DNA of 42,043 nucleotides from Bradyrhizobium sp. AT1 (lineage in GTDB: Bacteria > Pseudomonadota > Alphaproteobacteria > Rhizobiales > Xanthobacteraceae), in assembly GCF_001590795.1 (NCBI RefSeq), contig NZ_JXDL01000001.1, positions 1,157,505 through 1,199,547 on the forward strand. The letters are read 5' to 3'. Both the position numbers and the translations under genes were made by a program. This document shows, one piece after another, positions 16,761 through 25,262 of the stretch (position 1 is the stretch's first letter; each line of letters begins with the position of its first letter). The notes beneath the pieces are model-generated. The model searched no databases, was not told where the DNA came from, and saw only the letters and a program-made list of their open reading frames with translations.

Positions 16761-17894
16761 ATGCCCCCCTCTCCCGACCGGCCGCTTCGCATCCTGCACG
16801 CCGTGCGCGCTCCGGTCGGCGGCATCTTCCGCCACATCCTCGACGTCGCCAACGGCCAGGTCGATCGCGGCCATCATGTCGGCATTCTCGCCGACAGCCT
16901 CACCGGCGGCGAGCGTGCCGACAAGGCACTTGCCGAGCTCGCACCGCGCCTGACACTCGGCGTGCACCGGCTGGCGATCCGCCGCGAGCCCTCGCCGGAC
17001 GACGTGCTGGTCTGGTTTCGCATGCGGCGCCTGATCGCCAAGCTCAAGCCCGACGTCATGCACGGCCACGGCGCCAAGGCCGGCGCCTTCATCCGCATGC
17101 GACGGCGCTCCGACGACACCATCCGCATCTACACGCCGCACGGCGGCTCGCTGCACTATCCCCTCAACACGCTGAAGGGCGAATTCTATGCGCGGCTCGA
17201 GCGCTCGCTGATGGATTCGACCGACCTGTTCCTGTTCGAGAGCGCGTTTGCCCGCGACACCTATCAACGCATCGTCGGCACGCCCAAGGGCGTGGTGCAT
17301 TGCGTCTTCAACGGCGTCACGCCCGAGGAATTCGAGCCTGTCGTGACCGCCGACGATGCCACCGACATCTGCTATGTCGGCGAGTTTAGGCACATCAAGG
17401 GCGCGGATCTCCTGGTCGATGCCGTGGCGCGCCTGCACGAGGGCGGCAAGAAGGTCACGTTGACGCTCGGCGGCGACGGCGAGGAAACGGCGTCGCTGAA
17501 GGCGCAGGTCGAAAGGCTCGGCCTGTCAGGCGCGATCCGCTTCATCGGCCACGTCAAGGCGCGCTACGGCTTCTCCAAGGGGCGGCTGCTCGTCGTTCCC
17601 TCGCGCGGCGATTCCATGCCCTATGTGGTGATCGAGGCCGGCGCGGCCGGCATTCCCATGATCGCGTCGCGCATCGGCGGCATTCCCGAGATCTTCGGAT
17701 CCGACAGCCCGGCCCTGTTCGCGCCGAGCAATTCCGAGGCCATGGCCGAGGCGATCGCAGCCGCCCTCGACGATCCGCAAGTCACAGCGCAGCGCGCACT
17801 GACCTTGCGCGAACGCATCTCGGCGCATTTCTCGCAGGCCGCGATGGTCGACGGCGTGATCGCCGGCTATCGCGACGCATTTGCCAATCATTAA
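16761..17894 (+). CDS. GT4-family glycosyltransferase
   Basis: A 377-residue GT-B-fold glycosyltransferase that retains the anomeric configuration and adds a sugar from a nucleotide sugar. The acceptor-domain loop RAPVGGIFRHILDVANG, the middle motif CYVGEFRHIKGADLLVDAV, and the donor-domain motif PSRGDSMPYVVIEAGAAGIP with its E-x7-E glutamates (SMPYVVIEA) are in place. The C-terminus is normal in length. It is the only dedicated glycosyltransferase in the locus, so a full repeat unit needs further enzymes elsewhere. It diverges from the Wzz gene across 203 bases and precedes the sugar-phosphate transferase by 60 bases on the same strand, a likely operon. Confidence 0.9.
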   Translation: MPPSPDRPLRILHAVRAPVGGIFRHILDVANGQVDRGHHVGILADSLTGGERADKALAELAPRLTLGVHRLAIRREPSPDDVLVWFRMRRLIAKLKPDVMHGHGAKAGAFIRMRRRSDDTIRIYTPHGGSLHYPLNTLKGEFYARLERSLMDSTDLFLFESAFARDTYQRIVGTPKGVVHCVFNGVTPEEFEPVVTADDATDICYVGEFRHIKGADLLVDAVARLHEGGKKVTLTLGGDGEETASLKAQVERLGLSGAIRFIGHVKARYGFSKGRLLVVPSRGDSMPYVVIEAGAAGIPMIASRIGGIPEIFGSDSPALFAPSNSEAMAEAIAAALDDPQVTAQRALTLRERISAHFSQAAMVDGVIAGYRDAFANH

Positions 17895-17954
17895 CCATCC
17901 TTAAGCCCGCTTTAGAGAATCTTCCGATTTGTTCGATAATCGAAGGTCCAGGGG

Positions 17955-19559
17955 ATGCTTGTCCGGGCGCGCAAGGCCGTGCCGCGGGCTTTGGAATGGA
18001 CGTGGACGCCCGTGGAACCGCTCAACGCACGCTCGATGCTCGACGCCGCGACCAGCGCTGCGGCGAAGCCCGCTGACCAACCTTTCGTGGAGCGCCGCCG
18101 CCGGCTGTCGCCCGCTGCGCTCGACGTCGTCAACCAGAAGGTCGCTCGCGCCTATTCGCCGATCGTGATCGCCGGCTTCGTGCGCGTGGCCGACTTCGTG
18201 CTGCTGACCCTCGTCGGCATCGCGCTCTATGCCGGCTACGTCGTGCCGAACTCCGGCTTCAACTGGTTCTATCCGGCGGAAGTCGTCGCGGTGGCGATCG
18301 CCGCGGTGGTCTGCTTCCAGGCCGCCGACATCTATCAGGTGCAGCTGTTCCGCGGGCAGCTGCGGCAGATGACCCGGATGGTCTCGTCCTGGTCGTTCGT
18401 CTTCCTGCTGTTCATCGGCATCTCCTTCTTCGCCAAATACGGCAGCGAGATCTCGCGGCTGTGGCTGGCCGCCTTCTATGTCCTCGGGCTCGCCGCCCTG
18501 CTCGCCGAGCGCCTGGTGTTGCGCTCGCTGGTCCGCGGCTGGGCGCGCCAGGGCCGGCTCGACCGCCGCACCATCATCGTCGGCTCGGACAGCAATGGCG
18601 AGCAGCTGGTCGAGGCGCTGAAAGCGCAGGAGGATTCCGACATCCACGTGCTCGGCGTGTTCGACGACCGCAACGACAGCCGCGCGCTCGACACCTGCGC
18701 CGGCGCGCGCAAGCTCGGCAAGGTCGACGACATCGTCGAATTCGCCCGCCGCACCCGCGTCGATCTCGTGCTGTTCGCGCTGCCGATCTCGGCGGAGACG
18801 CGCATCCTGGAGATGCTGAAGAAGCTATGGGTGCTGCCGGTGGACATCCGTCTCTCCGCGCACACCAACAAGCTGCGCTTTCGGCCCCGCTCCTATTCCT
18901 ATCTCGGCGAGGTGCCGACGCTCGACGTGTTCGAGGCGCCGATCACCGACTGGGATCTGGTGATGAAATGGCTGTTCGACCGCGTCGTCGGCAGCCTCGC
19001 CTTGCTCGCCGCGCTGCCGGTGATGGGACTGGTGGCGCTGGCCGTCAAGTTGACCAGCCCCGGCCCGGTGCTGTTCCGCCAGAAGCGTTTCGGCTTCAAC
19101 AACGAGCGTATCGACGTCTACAAGTTCCGCTCGATGTACCATCATCAGGCCGATCCGACCGCGTCGAAGGTCGTGACCAAGAACGATCCGCGCGTCACAC
19201 CCGTCGGCCGCTTCATCCGCAAGTCCAGCCTCGACGAGCTGCCGCAGCTGTTCAACGTGGTCTTCGCCGGCAACCTCTCCCTGGTCGGCCCGCGCCCGCA
19301 TGCGGTGCAGGGCAAGCTGCAGAGCCGGCTGTTCGACGAGGCCGTCGACGGCTATTTCGCCCGCCACCGGGTCAAGCCTGGCATCACCGGCTGGGCCCAG
19401 ATCAACGGCTGGCGCGGCGAGATCGACAACGAAGAGAAGATCCAGAAGCGCGTCGAGTTCGACCTCTATTACATCGAGAACTGGTCGGTGCTGTTCGACC
19501 TCTACATTCTCCTGAAGACGCCGATCTCGCTGCTGACCAAGAACGAGAACGCGTATTGA
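17955..19559 (+). CDS. Undecaprenyl-phosphate sugar phosphotransferase (WcaJ/HfsE/UppE type)
   Basis: A 534-residue polytopic enzyme that starts the polysaccharide by moving a hexose-1-phosphate from UDP-sugar to undecaprenyl phosphate. After a polar N-terminus come four to five transmembrane helices (about 70-195), a Rossmann-like middle domain (about 195-330) and the C-terminal bacterial sugar transferase domain. This last has KFRSMYHH, the segment [31 protein letters not shown] and [14 protein letters not shown], all hallmarks. The ATG at 17955 directly follows GGGG, so a later start cannot be excluded. The donor is often glucose, but this is not shown here. A palindromic repeat lies between it and the polymerase gene. 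Confidence 0.93.
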   Translation: MLVRARKAVPRALEWTWTPVEPLNARSMLDAATSAAAKPADQPFVERRRRLSPAALDVVNQKVARAYSPIVIAGFVRVADFVLLTLVGIALYAGYVVPNSGFNWFYPAEVVAVAIAAVVCFQAADIYQVQLFRGQLRQMTRMVSSWSFVFLLFIGISFFAKYGSEISRLWLAAFYVLGLAALLAERLVLRSLVRGWARQGRLDRRTIIVGSDSNGEQLVEALKAQEDSDIHVLGVFDDRNDSRALDTCAGARKLGKVDDIVEFARRTRVDLVLFALPISAETRILEMLKKLWVLPVDIRLSAHTNKLRFRPRSYSYLGEVPTLDVFEAPITDWDLVMKWLFDRVVGSLALLAALPVMGLVALAVKLTSPGPVLFRQKRFGFNNERIDVYKFRSMYHHQADPTASKVVTKNDPRVTPVGRFIRKSSLDELPQLFNVVFAGNLSLVGPRPHAVQGKLQSRLFDEAVDGYFARHRVKPGITGWAQINGWRGEIDNEEKIQKRVEFDLYYIENWSVLFDLYILLKTPISLLTKNENAY

Positions 19560-19565
19560 GTTTTG

Positions 19566-19670
19566 TCATGCCCCGCGAAGGCGGGGCATCCAGTAAGCCA
19601 TGGCGCCAGTCGTTTCCTTACAACGCGCGTCACGGAGTACTGGATCGCCCGGTCGAGCCGGGCGATGACG
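19566..19670. repeat. Palindromic intergenic repeat, copy A
   Basis: Left arm: TGCCCCGCGAAGGCGGGGCA followed by TCCAGTA. Right arm: TACTGGA followed by TCGCCCGGTCGAGCCGGGCGA and TGAC. Each arm carries its own small hairpin and TCCAGTA/TACTGGA pair across the element. The same layout recurs at 22774-22872. It separates the sugar transferase from the polymerase gene in what would otherwise be one operon. Confidence 0.85.
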
Positions 19671-19713
19671 GCGGTGTTTGTAACGACGAGTTGCGTAAGC
19701 GTATGAGCGTGTG

Positions 19714-20970
19714 ATGGCGTATGCGGCGACAGCCGGGGAGATGAATGCAGCGGTCCGTGCCGCGCCCGGCGTGCTGGCGCTGCAGCGCGCGCTGGTGTGG
19801 CTGGTCGGCGCCTCCGGCGCGGTCGTCTTCATCGAGCCGAGCCCCTACGAGGTCATGACGCTGCTCGCGGCGGTCACGTTCTTCGCCACCGGCCTGCGGC
19901 TGCGGCTCGCGCTGATGCCGCTGGTGCTGATGCTGGTCCTGCTCAATATCGGCTACACCATCAGCGCGATCCCGCTGTTCGACAAGTCCGAGGTGGTGAG
20001 CTGGATCGCGACCTCATGGTACATGGCGGTGACGGTGGTGTTCTTCGCCATGGTCATGTCGGAGGATACGCAGGCCCGCCTCGACATGCTCCGCCGCGGC
20101 CTCGTGGTCGGCGCGATGGTCGCCTCGGTGCTGGCGGTCGCCGGCTATTTCCATCTCGTGCCCGGCGGCAACGACCTCCTCACGCTCTACGGCCGCGCGC
20201 GCGGCACGTTCAAGGACCCGAACGTGCTCGGCGCCTTCCTGATCCTGCCGGCGCTGTTCGCGCTGCAGAGCGTGGTTTCGGACAAGCTCGGCAAGGCGTT
20301 CCGCAACGTCTTCGCCTTCGCCATCATGTCGCTCGCGATCCTGCTCGCTTTCTCGCGCGCCGCCTGGGGCGGGCTGGTACTCACCTCCGCCTTCATGCTG
20401 GCGCTGATGGTGCTGACCAGCCGCACCAACGCGCAGCGCTCGCGCATCATCATCATGGCGATCGTCGCCGCCGTGCTGGGCCTCGCACTGATCGCGGTGC
20501 TGCTGTCGTTCGATGCCACCGCCGAGATGTTCAAGCAGCGCGCGAGCTTCGACCAGAGCTACGACGAAGGCCGCTTCGGCCGGTTCGGCCGCCACATCCT
20601 CGGCGCGGAAATGGCGCTCGACCTGCCGTTCGGCATCGGCCCCTTGCAATTCCACCGTTTCTTCCCCGAGGACACCCACAACTCCTACCTCAACGCCTTC
20701 ATGTCCGGCGGCTGGCTGGCTGGCGTGTGCTATCCCGCGCTGGTCTTCACCACCGTCATCATGGGCTTCCGGCACGTCTTCGTCCGTGTGCCCTGGCAGC
20801 GCGCTTATCTGGCCGTGTTCGCCGCCTTCATCGGCACCGTCGGCGAAAGCTTCGTGATCGACACCGACCACTGGCGGCACTTCTGGATGATGCTGGGCGT
20901 GATGTGGGGCATGATCGCCGCCGCACAGATCTACAAGATCAGGACTGGCGAGGACGCGTCTTCAGCTTGA
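19714..20970 (+). CDS. Wzy-like O-antigen polymerase/ligase membrane protein
   Basis: A 418-residue protein with about ten transmembrane helices and the family's long periplasmic loop at about 285-345 (RASFDQSYDEGRFGRFGRH to DTHNSYLNAFM). The conserved ARGTFKDPNVLGAFL and the DTHNSYLNAF motif with its His are typical of the Wzy/WaaL family and of HfsC-type polymerases. It should link repeat units of the polysaccharide in the periplasm. A GTG immediately precedes the ATG, and a later ATG at 19741 directly follows GGGGAG, so the start is uncertain. The last 32 bases overlap the end of the convergent MarR gene. Confidence 0.87.
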   Translation: MAYAATAGEMNAAVRAAPGVLALQRALVWLVGASGAVVFIEPSPYEVMTLLAAVTFFATGLRLRLALMPLVLMLVLLNIGYTISAIPLFDKSEVVSWIATSWYMAVTVVFFAMVMSEDTQARLDMLRRGLVVGAMVASVLAVAGYFHLVPGGNDLLTLYGRARGTFKDPNVLGAFLILPALFALQSVVSDKLGKAFRNVFAFAIMSLAILLAFSRAAWGGLVLTSAFMLALMVLTSRTNAQRSRIIIMAIVAAVLGLALIAVLLSFDATAEMFKQRASFDQSYDEGRFGRFGRHILGAEMALDLPFGIGPLQFHRFFPEDTHNSYLNAFMSGGWLAGVCYPALVFTTVIMGFRHVFVRVPWQRAYLAVFAAFIGTVGESFVIDTDHWRHFWMMLGVMWGMIAAAQIYKIRTGEDASSA

Positions 20971-21478
20971 GAGCGGGACGCTTCTCCGGCGGCGTATCGA
21001 GGAGGCCCTTCAGGGCTTCCGTCGCCGCGAGGACGCCCTTGTAGCCCTCATTGGCGAAACGCAGCAGCAGCCGCAATTCCTCGTCGGAATAACCAACGAA
21101 GACCTTCTCCATCGCCTGCTGCATCGGCACGTAGAACTGGCCGATCTTCATCGCCGCCTCCGGCACCACCGCGATGAAGACCTTGCGGCGGTCCTTCTCG
21201 TCGCGCTCGCGGCGCACCAGTCCGGCCTTTTCGAGCCGGTCGACCACACCGGTGATGGCGCCCGTCGTCAGTCCCGTGACCTCGGCGAGCCTGCCTGCGG
21301 TGACGCGGCCTTCGAGATACAGGATGTCCATGCATTCGAGGTCGGAATTGGCAATTCCGGCAACATTGGCAACGGTTTGCCCGTAGAGCACGCCCTGCGC
21401 GGACGACCGGCGCATGGCTTCCTCGAGCTCCTGCAACAGCGCGGCGCGCGCCTTCGTCCTTGACAAGGTCGGCCTCAT
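20939..21478 (-). CDS. MarR-family transcriptional regulator
   Basis: A 179-residue winged-helix regulator. The DNA-binding part is GRVTAGRLAEVTGLTTGAITGVVDRLEKAGLVRRERDEKDRRKVFI (residues about 56-105, read here in pieces): a helix-turn-helix followed by the wing with the typical DRRK. The flanking helices serve dimerisation. The gene diverges from the FAD monooxygenase at 21563, and a perfect palindrome lies between them, so it very likely represses both. The first ATG (21478) overlaps a TATCTTAG repeat and lacks a ribosome-binding site; an ATG at 21415 is an alternative. Its 3' end overlaps the polymerase gene by 32 bases. Confidence 0.88.
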   Translation of the reverse strand: MRPTLSRTKARAALLQELEEAMRRSSAQGVLYGQTVANVAGIANSDLECMDILYLEGRVTAGRLAEVTGLTTGAITGVVDRLEKAGLVRRERDEKDRRKVFIAVVPEAAMKIGQFYVPMQQAMEKVFVGYSDEELRLLLRFANEGYKGVLAATEALKGLLDTPPEKRPALKLKTRPRQS

Positions 21479-21512
21479 ATCTTAGGCGATGTATATCTTA
21501 GTCACTAAGAGA
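21478..21512. promoter_or_regulatory. Probable MarR operator between marR and the FAD monooxygenase
   Basis: TCTTAG TCA CTAAGA at 21496-21510 is a perfect six-base inverted repeat and extends outward by an A/T match. The sequence TATCTTAG occurs twice in direct orientation, at 21478-21485 and 21494-21501, 16 bases apart, so two dimers could bind on the same face. Such TTAG/CTAA palindromes are common MarR sites. The second repeat starts within the marR start codon region. Confidence 0.7.
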
Positions 21513-21562
21513 TTTAGCGACCGTAATTTCTCCTAGCACCACGGAAACGTCGGGAGCAAGCC

Positions 21563-22759
21563 ATGTCCTACCGTCCCCGCAAGGCCCTGATCATCGGCGC
21601 CGGCATTGCCGGGCCCGTGGCCGCGATCCTGCTGCGCCGCGCCGGCATCGAGTCTGCGATCTACGAGGCCTGGCCCTATGCGAAGGGCATCGGCGGCGGC
21701 CTTCAGATCGCGCCGAACGGCATGCAGGTGATGGACGAGATCGGGCTGGCGAACGAGGTGATCAGCCGTGGCTCGGTCGCGGAGTCCTTCGACTTCTATT
21801 CGCAGGGCGGCCAGAAGCTCGGCTCGATCAACCGCGACATGGCGCGGCGGTTCGGCCAGCCCGCGGTGAACATTTCCCGCGCCACGCTGAACGAAATCCT
21901 GATCGACAAGGCCTGGTGCGCCTGCGTCTCGCTGTATTTCGAGAAACGCCTGATCAAGATCGAGGACCGCGGCGACCAGCCGATCATCGCGTACTTCTCC
22001 GACGGCAGCACCGCCGAAGGCGACTTCCTGATCGGTGCCGACGGCGTGCATTCCGTGACGCGCCGCCAAGTGGTGCTGGACGGTCCGCAGCCGTTCGACA
22101 CCGGCCTGATCGGCTTCGGCGGCTTCGTGCCGCACGCCATCCTCGACGGCAGATCCATCGGCCGCAACGTCGAGACCACCTTCGGCCGGAGCGGCTTCTT
22201 CGGCTACGGTTATTGCAGCCCGGACCCGAACGACGGCGTGATGTGGTGGAGCACCCAGCCCGCGCACGGCATGGACGCGGCGATGTTTCGCGCGCTCGAT
22301 CCGGCGACGCTGAAACAGCATCTGCGCGGCTTCCACCGCGGCTGGCACGATCCGATCCCCGCCATCATCGACGCCGCCGAGAACATCGTCGTCACCGACA
22401 CGCTCGACGTCGCGACCTTGCCGGTCTGGTCGCGCAAGCGCTCGCTGCTGATCGGCGATGCCGCGCATGCGACCAGCCCCCATGCCGGCCAGGGCGCCTC
22501 GCTCGCGCTCGAAGATGCGATGCGGCTCGCGCGCCTGATGCAGGAAGGCCAGGAGCTCGGCGCCACCTTCCAGGCCTTCGAGACCGAGCGTCGTCCGCGC
22601 ACGGAAAAGATCGTCGCCATCGCCCGCCGCAACGGCAACAACAAGCGCGAGTTCAACGCCGCCGGCGCGTGGGTCAGAAATCAGATGCTGAAATGGCTGC
22701 TGCCGCTCGGCGCCAAGGGCATGGATTTCATGTACGCGTATGATGCGCGGGCGGTGTAG
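21563..22759 (+). CDS. FAD-dependent monooxygenase (PHBH/UbiH-like)
   Basis: A 398-residue class A flavoprotein hydroxylase. The N-terminal dinucleotide fold is ALIIGAGIAGPVAAILLRRAG (GxGxxG). The middle motif FLIGADGVHSVTR is the DG fingerprint that binds both FAD and NAD(P)H. The second FAD motif is LLIGDAAHATSPHAGQGASLA. Such enzymes hydroxylate aromatic or related rings. Its divergent MarR gene suggests induction by a phenolic or similar ligand. GGGAG lies six bases before the ATG. It ends at a palindromic repeat. The substrate is unknown. Confidence 0.9.
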   Translation: MSYRPRKALIIGAGIAGPVAAILLRRAGIESAIYEAWPYAKGIGGGLQIAPNGMQVMDEIGLANEVISRGSVAESFDFYSQGGQKLGSINRDMARRFGQPAVNISRATLNEILIDKAWCACVSLYFEKRLIKIEDRGDQPIIAYFSDGSTAEGDFLIGADGVHSVTRRQVVLDGPQPFDTGLIGFGGFVPHAILDGRSIGRNVETTFGRSGFFGYGYCSPDPNDGVMWWSTQPAHGMDAAMFRALDPATLKQHLRGFHRGWHDPIPAIIDAAENIVVTDTLDVATLPVWSRKRSLLIGDAAHATSPHAGQGASLALEDAMRLARLMQEGQELGATFQAFETERRPRTEKIVAIARRNGNNKREFNAAGAWVRNQMLKWLLPLGAKGMDFMYAYDARAV

Positions 22760-22773
22760 CGGCAACCTCGGTG

Positions 22774-22872
22774 TCATCGCCCGCGAAGGCGGGCGATCCA
22801 GTATTCCAGAGACGGCAGTGATTGAACTGAGAGGCCGCAGCGTACTGGATGCCCCGCCTTCGCGGGGCATGA
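22774..22872. repeat. Palindromic intergenic repeat, copy B
   Basis: The left arm is TCATCGCCCGCGAAGGCGGGCGA followed by TCCAGTA, and the right arm is TACTGGA followed by TGCCCCGCCTTCGCGGGGCA and TGA. This is the same layout as 19566-19670 with the two hairpin types exchanged. It fills the convergent gap between the monooxygenase and the reductase pair. Confidence 0.85.
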
Positions 22873-22893
22873 CAGCGTCTGTGAAGCGGCCAC

Positions 22894-24069
22894 CTACCCC
22901 TCCACCTCGAACCTCAGCCCGGCGTTCTCGACCAGCCGCTTGATCAATCTGTGCTGCATCGCTGCGCCCGGGGTCCAGAGACCGGGTGGAACGTCCGGCG
23001 TGTCGCGCAGCAGGCAAATCGCGCATTCGGAGATGATCTTCGCCGTCGAGGCATAACCGGGATCGAGATCGCCCTTCACCGAAGCGCGAACCTGACGGCC
23101 GTCGGGCGCGATCGCGACATAGAGCAGGTCGTAACGACCGTTGTCGCGCTCCTCTTTCGATGGTCCCTCGCCGGGCCTCAGCGCTTCGGGGCCGGTCTTC
23201 TCGCTGTTGGCGGCCATGACGAGCTTGGCATTGGCCTGCCCTTGCTCGCCTGCGCCCGTCAGCACCATCTCGTCATAGACGAAGTCGCGGCCATACGGGA
23301 ATCCCATCAGCATGTTGGAGCGATGGACGTTGCGCGTGTTGAGCGTCGCCATCGCGAACGGCGCCGACCAGGATTGCAGGTCCTCCTCGAAAACAGGCTT
23401 ATTGCCGCGCGGCTGCTTCAGCCCCTCGAATCCCGGAGTGAACGCAAAGGGATCCCTGAGGATCGAGACCAGGCTGAGATCCTGCGCCACCGCCGCGAAA
23501 GTGAGCCTTGCGCTCGCCGAGGTGCCGCCGGAGAACTTCCAGCTGAGATCGCGGACGCGCCCCTTGACGCGGGACACCGGGGCGCCGAACACGCGCCTTG
23601 CTTCCTCCTGCACGAAGAACGCGCCGAGCTCGAACGGAATGGAATCGAACCCGCACGAGAACAGGATGCGCGCGCCGCTCGCCTTGGCTGCCGCCTCGTG
23701 CCGGTCGATCATCTGCTTCAGCCAGAGCGGCTCGCCGCAGAGATCCATGTAATCGGTCCCCGATGCGACGCAGGCGGCAAGCAGGTCGGACCCGTAAAGC
23801 TGGTACGGACCGACGGTGGTGACGACCAGTCTCGCCTGATCGACCATCGCGCGCAGCGAGGCGGGATCGGATGCGTCTGCGACGATGAGCCGCGTATCCT
23901 TGGGCGCACCGATAGCATCGCGAACCGAGGCGAGCTTGTCCCTGTTGCGCCCCGCCATCGCCCAAATCGGCGCGCCGTCACCGACGTAGTTCGCCGCGAG
24001 ATATTCGGCAACGAGTTGGCCGGTGTAGCCGGTCGCGCCGTAGACGACGATGTCGATCTTCGTGGACAC
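22894..24069 (-). CDS. Saccharopine dehydrogenase-like / trans-acting enoyl reductase family protein, copy 1
   Basis: A 391-residue protein of the saccharopine-dehydrogenase-like NAD(P) oxidoreductase family, related to mycobacterial trans-acting enoyl reductases. The N-terminal Rossmann motif is DIVVYGATGYTGQLVAEYL. Other family stretches are TTVGPYQLYGSDLLAAC, DYMDLCGEP and FSCGFDSIPFELG. The start is GTG at 24069 with AAGG five bases before it; the frame runs open further upstream into the neighbour's coding sequence. It is roughly three quarters identical, by eye, to the adjacent gene and follows it with five bases between, so the pair is a co-transcribed tandem duplication. The physiological substrate is unknown. 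Confidence 0.87.
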   Translation of the reverse strand: MSTKIDIVVYGATGYTGQLVAEYLAANYVGDGAPIWAMAGRNRDKLASVRDAIGAPKDTRLIVADASDPASLRAMVDQARLVVTTVGPYQLYGSDLLAACVASGTDYMDLCGEPLWLKQMIDRHEAAAKASGARILFSCGFDSIPFELGAFFVQEEARRVFGAPVSRVKGRVRDLSWKFSGGTSASARLTFAAVAQDLSLVSILRDPFAFTPGFEGLKQPRGNKPVFEEDLQSWSAPFAMATLNTRNVHRSNMLMGFPYGRDFVYDEMVLTGAGEQGQANAKLVMAANSEKTGPEALRPGEGPSKEERDNGRYDLLYVAIAPDGRQVRASVKGDLDPGYASTAKIISECAICLLRDTPDVPPGLWTPGAAMQHRLIKRLVENAGLRFEVEG

Positions 24070-24074
24070 CGACC

Positions 24075-25253
24075 TTACGCTTCCACGTTGAACGTCAGCC
24101 CCGCATTGTCCCGCAGCCGCTTGATGAGCTTGTGTTGCATCGCTGCGCCCGGCGTCCAGAAGCCGGCGGCGACGTCCGTGGTGTCGCGCAGCATGCACAT
24201 CGCGCATTCGGAGATCATCTTCGACGTCGAGCCGTAGCCGGGATCGCGGTCCCCGGTGACGCCGGCGCGGACCATGCGGCCATCGGGCGCGATCGCGACA
24301 TAGAGCAGGTCGAAGCGGCCGTTCTCCCGCTCTTCCTTCGACGGCCCCTCGCCCGGCTTCGGCGCGTTCGGGCCGGTCTTCTCGGAATTGGCGGCCATCA
24401 CGCGCTTGGCGTTGGCCTCCCCCTTCTCTCCGGGACCGGTCAGAACCATCTCGTCGTAGACGAAGTCCTGGCCGTACGGAAAGCCCATCAGCATGTTGGA
24501 GCGATGGACGTTGCGCGTGTTGATCAGCGCCATCATGAACGGCGCTGCCCAGGATTGCAGGTCCTCCTCGAGAACCGGCCTGTTGCCCTTAGGCTGTTTC
24601 GGGCCGGTGAAGCCCGGCGTCAGCGCGAACGGATCGTTCAGGATCGCGATCAGGCTGATGTCCTTGGCGACGGCGTCGAAGGTCGCCTTCGCGCTCGCCG
24701 CGGTGCCGCCCGAGAGCGTGCCGCGCATGTCGCGCACGCGGCCCTTCACGCGCGCGGCGGGCGCGCCGAACACGCGCTTGGCCTCTTCCTGCACGAAGAA
24801 GGTCCCGAGCTCGAACGGCACGGAATCGAAGCCGCAGGAGAACACGATGCGCGCGCCGCTCTCTTTCGCGGCCACCTCGTACTTCTCGATCATCTGCCGC
24901 ATCCAGATCGGCTCACCGCAGAGATCGAAATAATCCGTGCCGGTGGCGACGCAGGCAGCCAACAATTCCTCGCCGTAGAGCTGATACGGACCGACCGTCG
25001 TGATCACCGACATGGTCTGCTCCGCCATCGCCTTCAGCGAGGCTGCGTCCGACGCATCCGCAACGATCAGCGGCGTATTCCCGGGCGCGCCGATCGCATC
25101 GCGGACCGATTTGAGCTTGCCGAGGCTGCGGCCTGCCATCGCCCATTTGAGCGAATTGTCGGTCTTGTATTGCCTCGTCAGATACTCGGCGACGAGCTGG
25201 CCGGTAAAACCGGTCGCGCCATAGACGACGATATCGAATTTCGCAGAGCTCAT
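24075..25253 (-). CDS. Saccharopine dehydrogenase-like / trans-acting enoyl reductase family protein, copy 2
   Basis: A 392-residue paralogue of the preceding gene with the same motifs in the same order: DIVVYGATGFTGQLVAEYL, TTVGPYQLYGEELLAAC, DLCGEPIW, and FSCGFDSVPFELGTFFVQ. It has the same C-terminal PGAAMQHKLIKRL. It lies upstream in the operon, between the DUF169 gene (nine bases) and copy 1 (five bases). The starting ATG at 25253 is clear. Why two near-copies are kept is not obvious; they may have different acyl or keto substrates or form heteromers. Confidence 0.88.
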   Translation of the reverse strand: MSSAKFDIVVYGATGFTGQLVAEYLTRQYKTDNSLKWAMAGRSLGKLKSVRDAIGAPGNTPLIVADASDAASLKAMAEQTMSVITTVGPYQLYGEELLAACVATGTDYFDLCGEPIWMRQMIEKYEVAAKESGARIVFSCGFDSVPFELGTFFVQEEAKRVFGAPAARVKGRVRDMRGTLSGGTAASAKATFDAVAKDISLIAILNDPFALTPGFTGPKQPKGNRPVLEEDLQSWAAPFMMALINTRNVHRSNMLMGFPYGQDFVYDEMVLTGPGEKGEANAKRVMAANSEKTGPNAPKPGEGPSKEERENGRFDLLYVAIAPDGRMVRAGVTGDRDPGYGSTSKMISECAMCMLRDTTDVAAGFWTPGAAMQHKLIKRLRDNAGLTFNVEA

Positions 25254-25262
25254 GGTGGGCCT

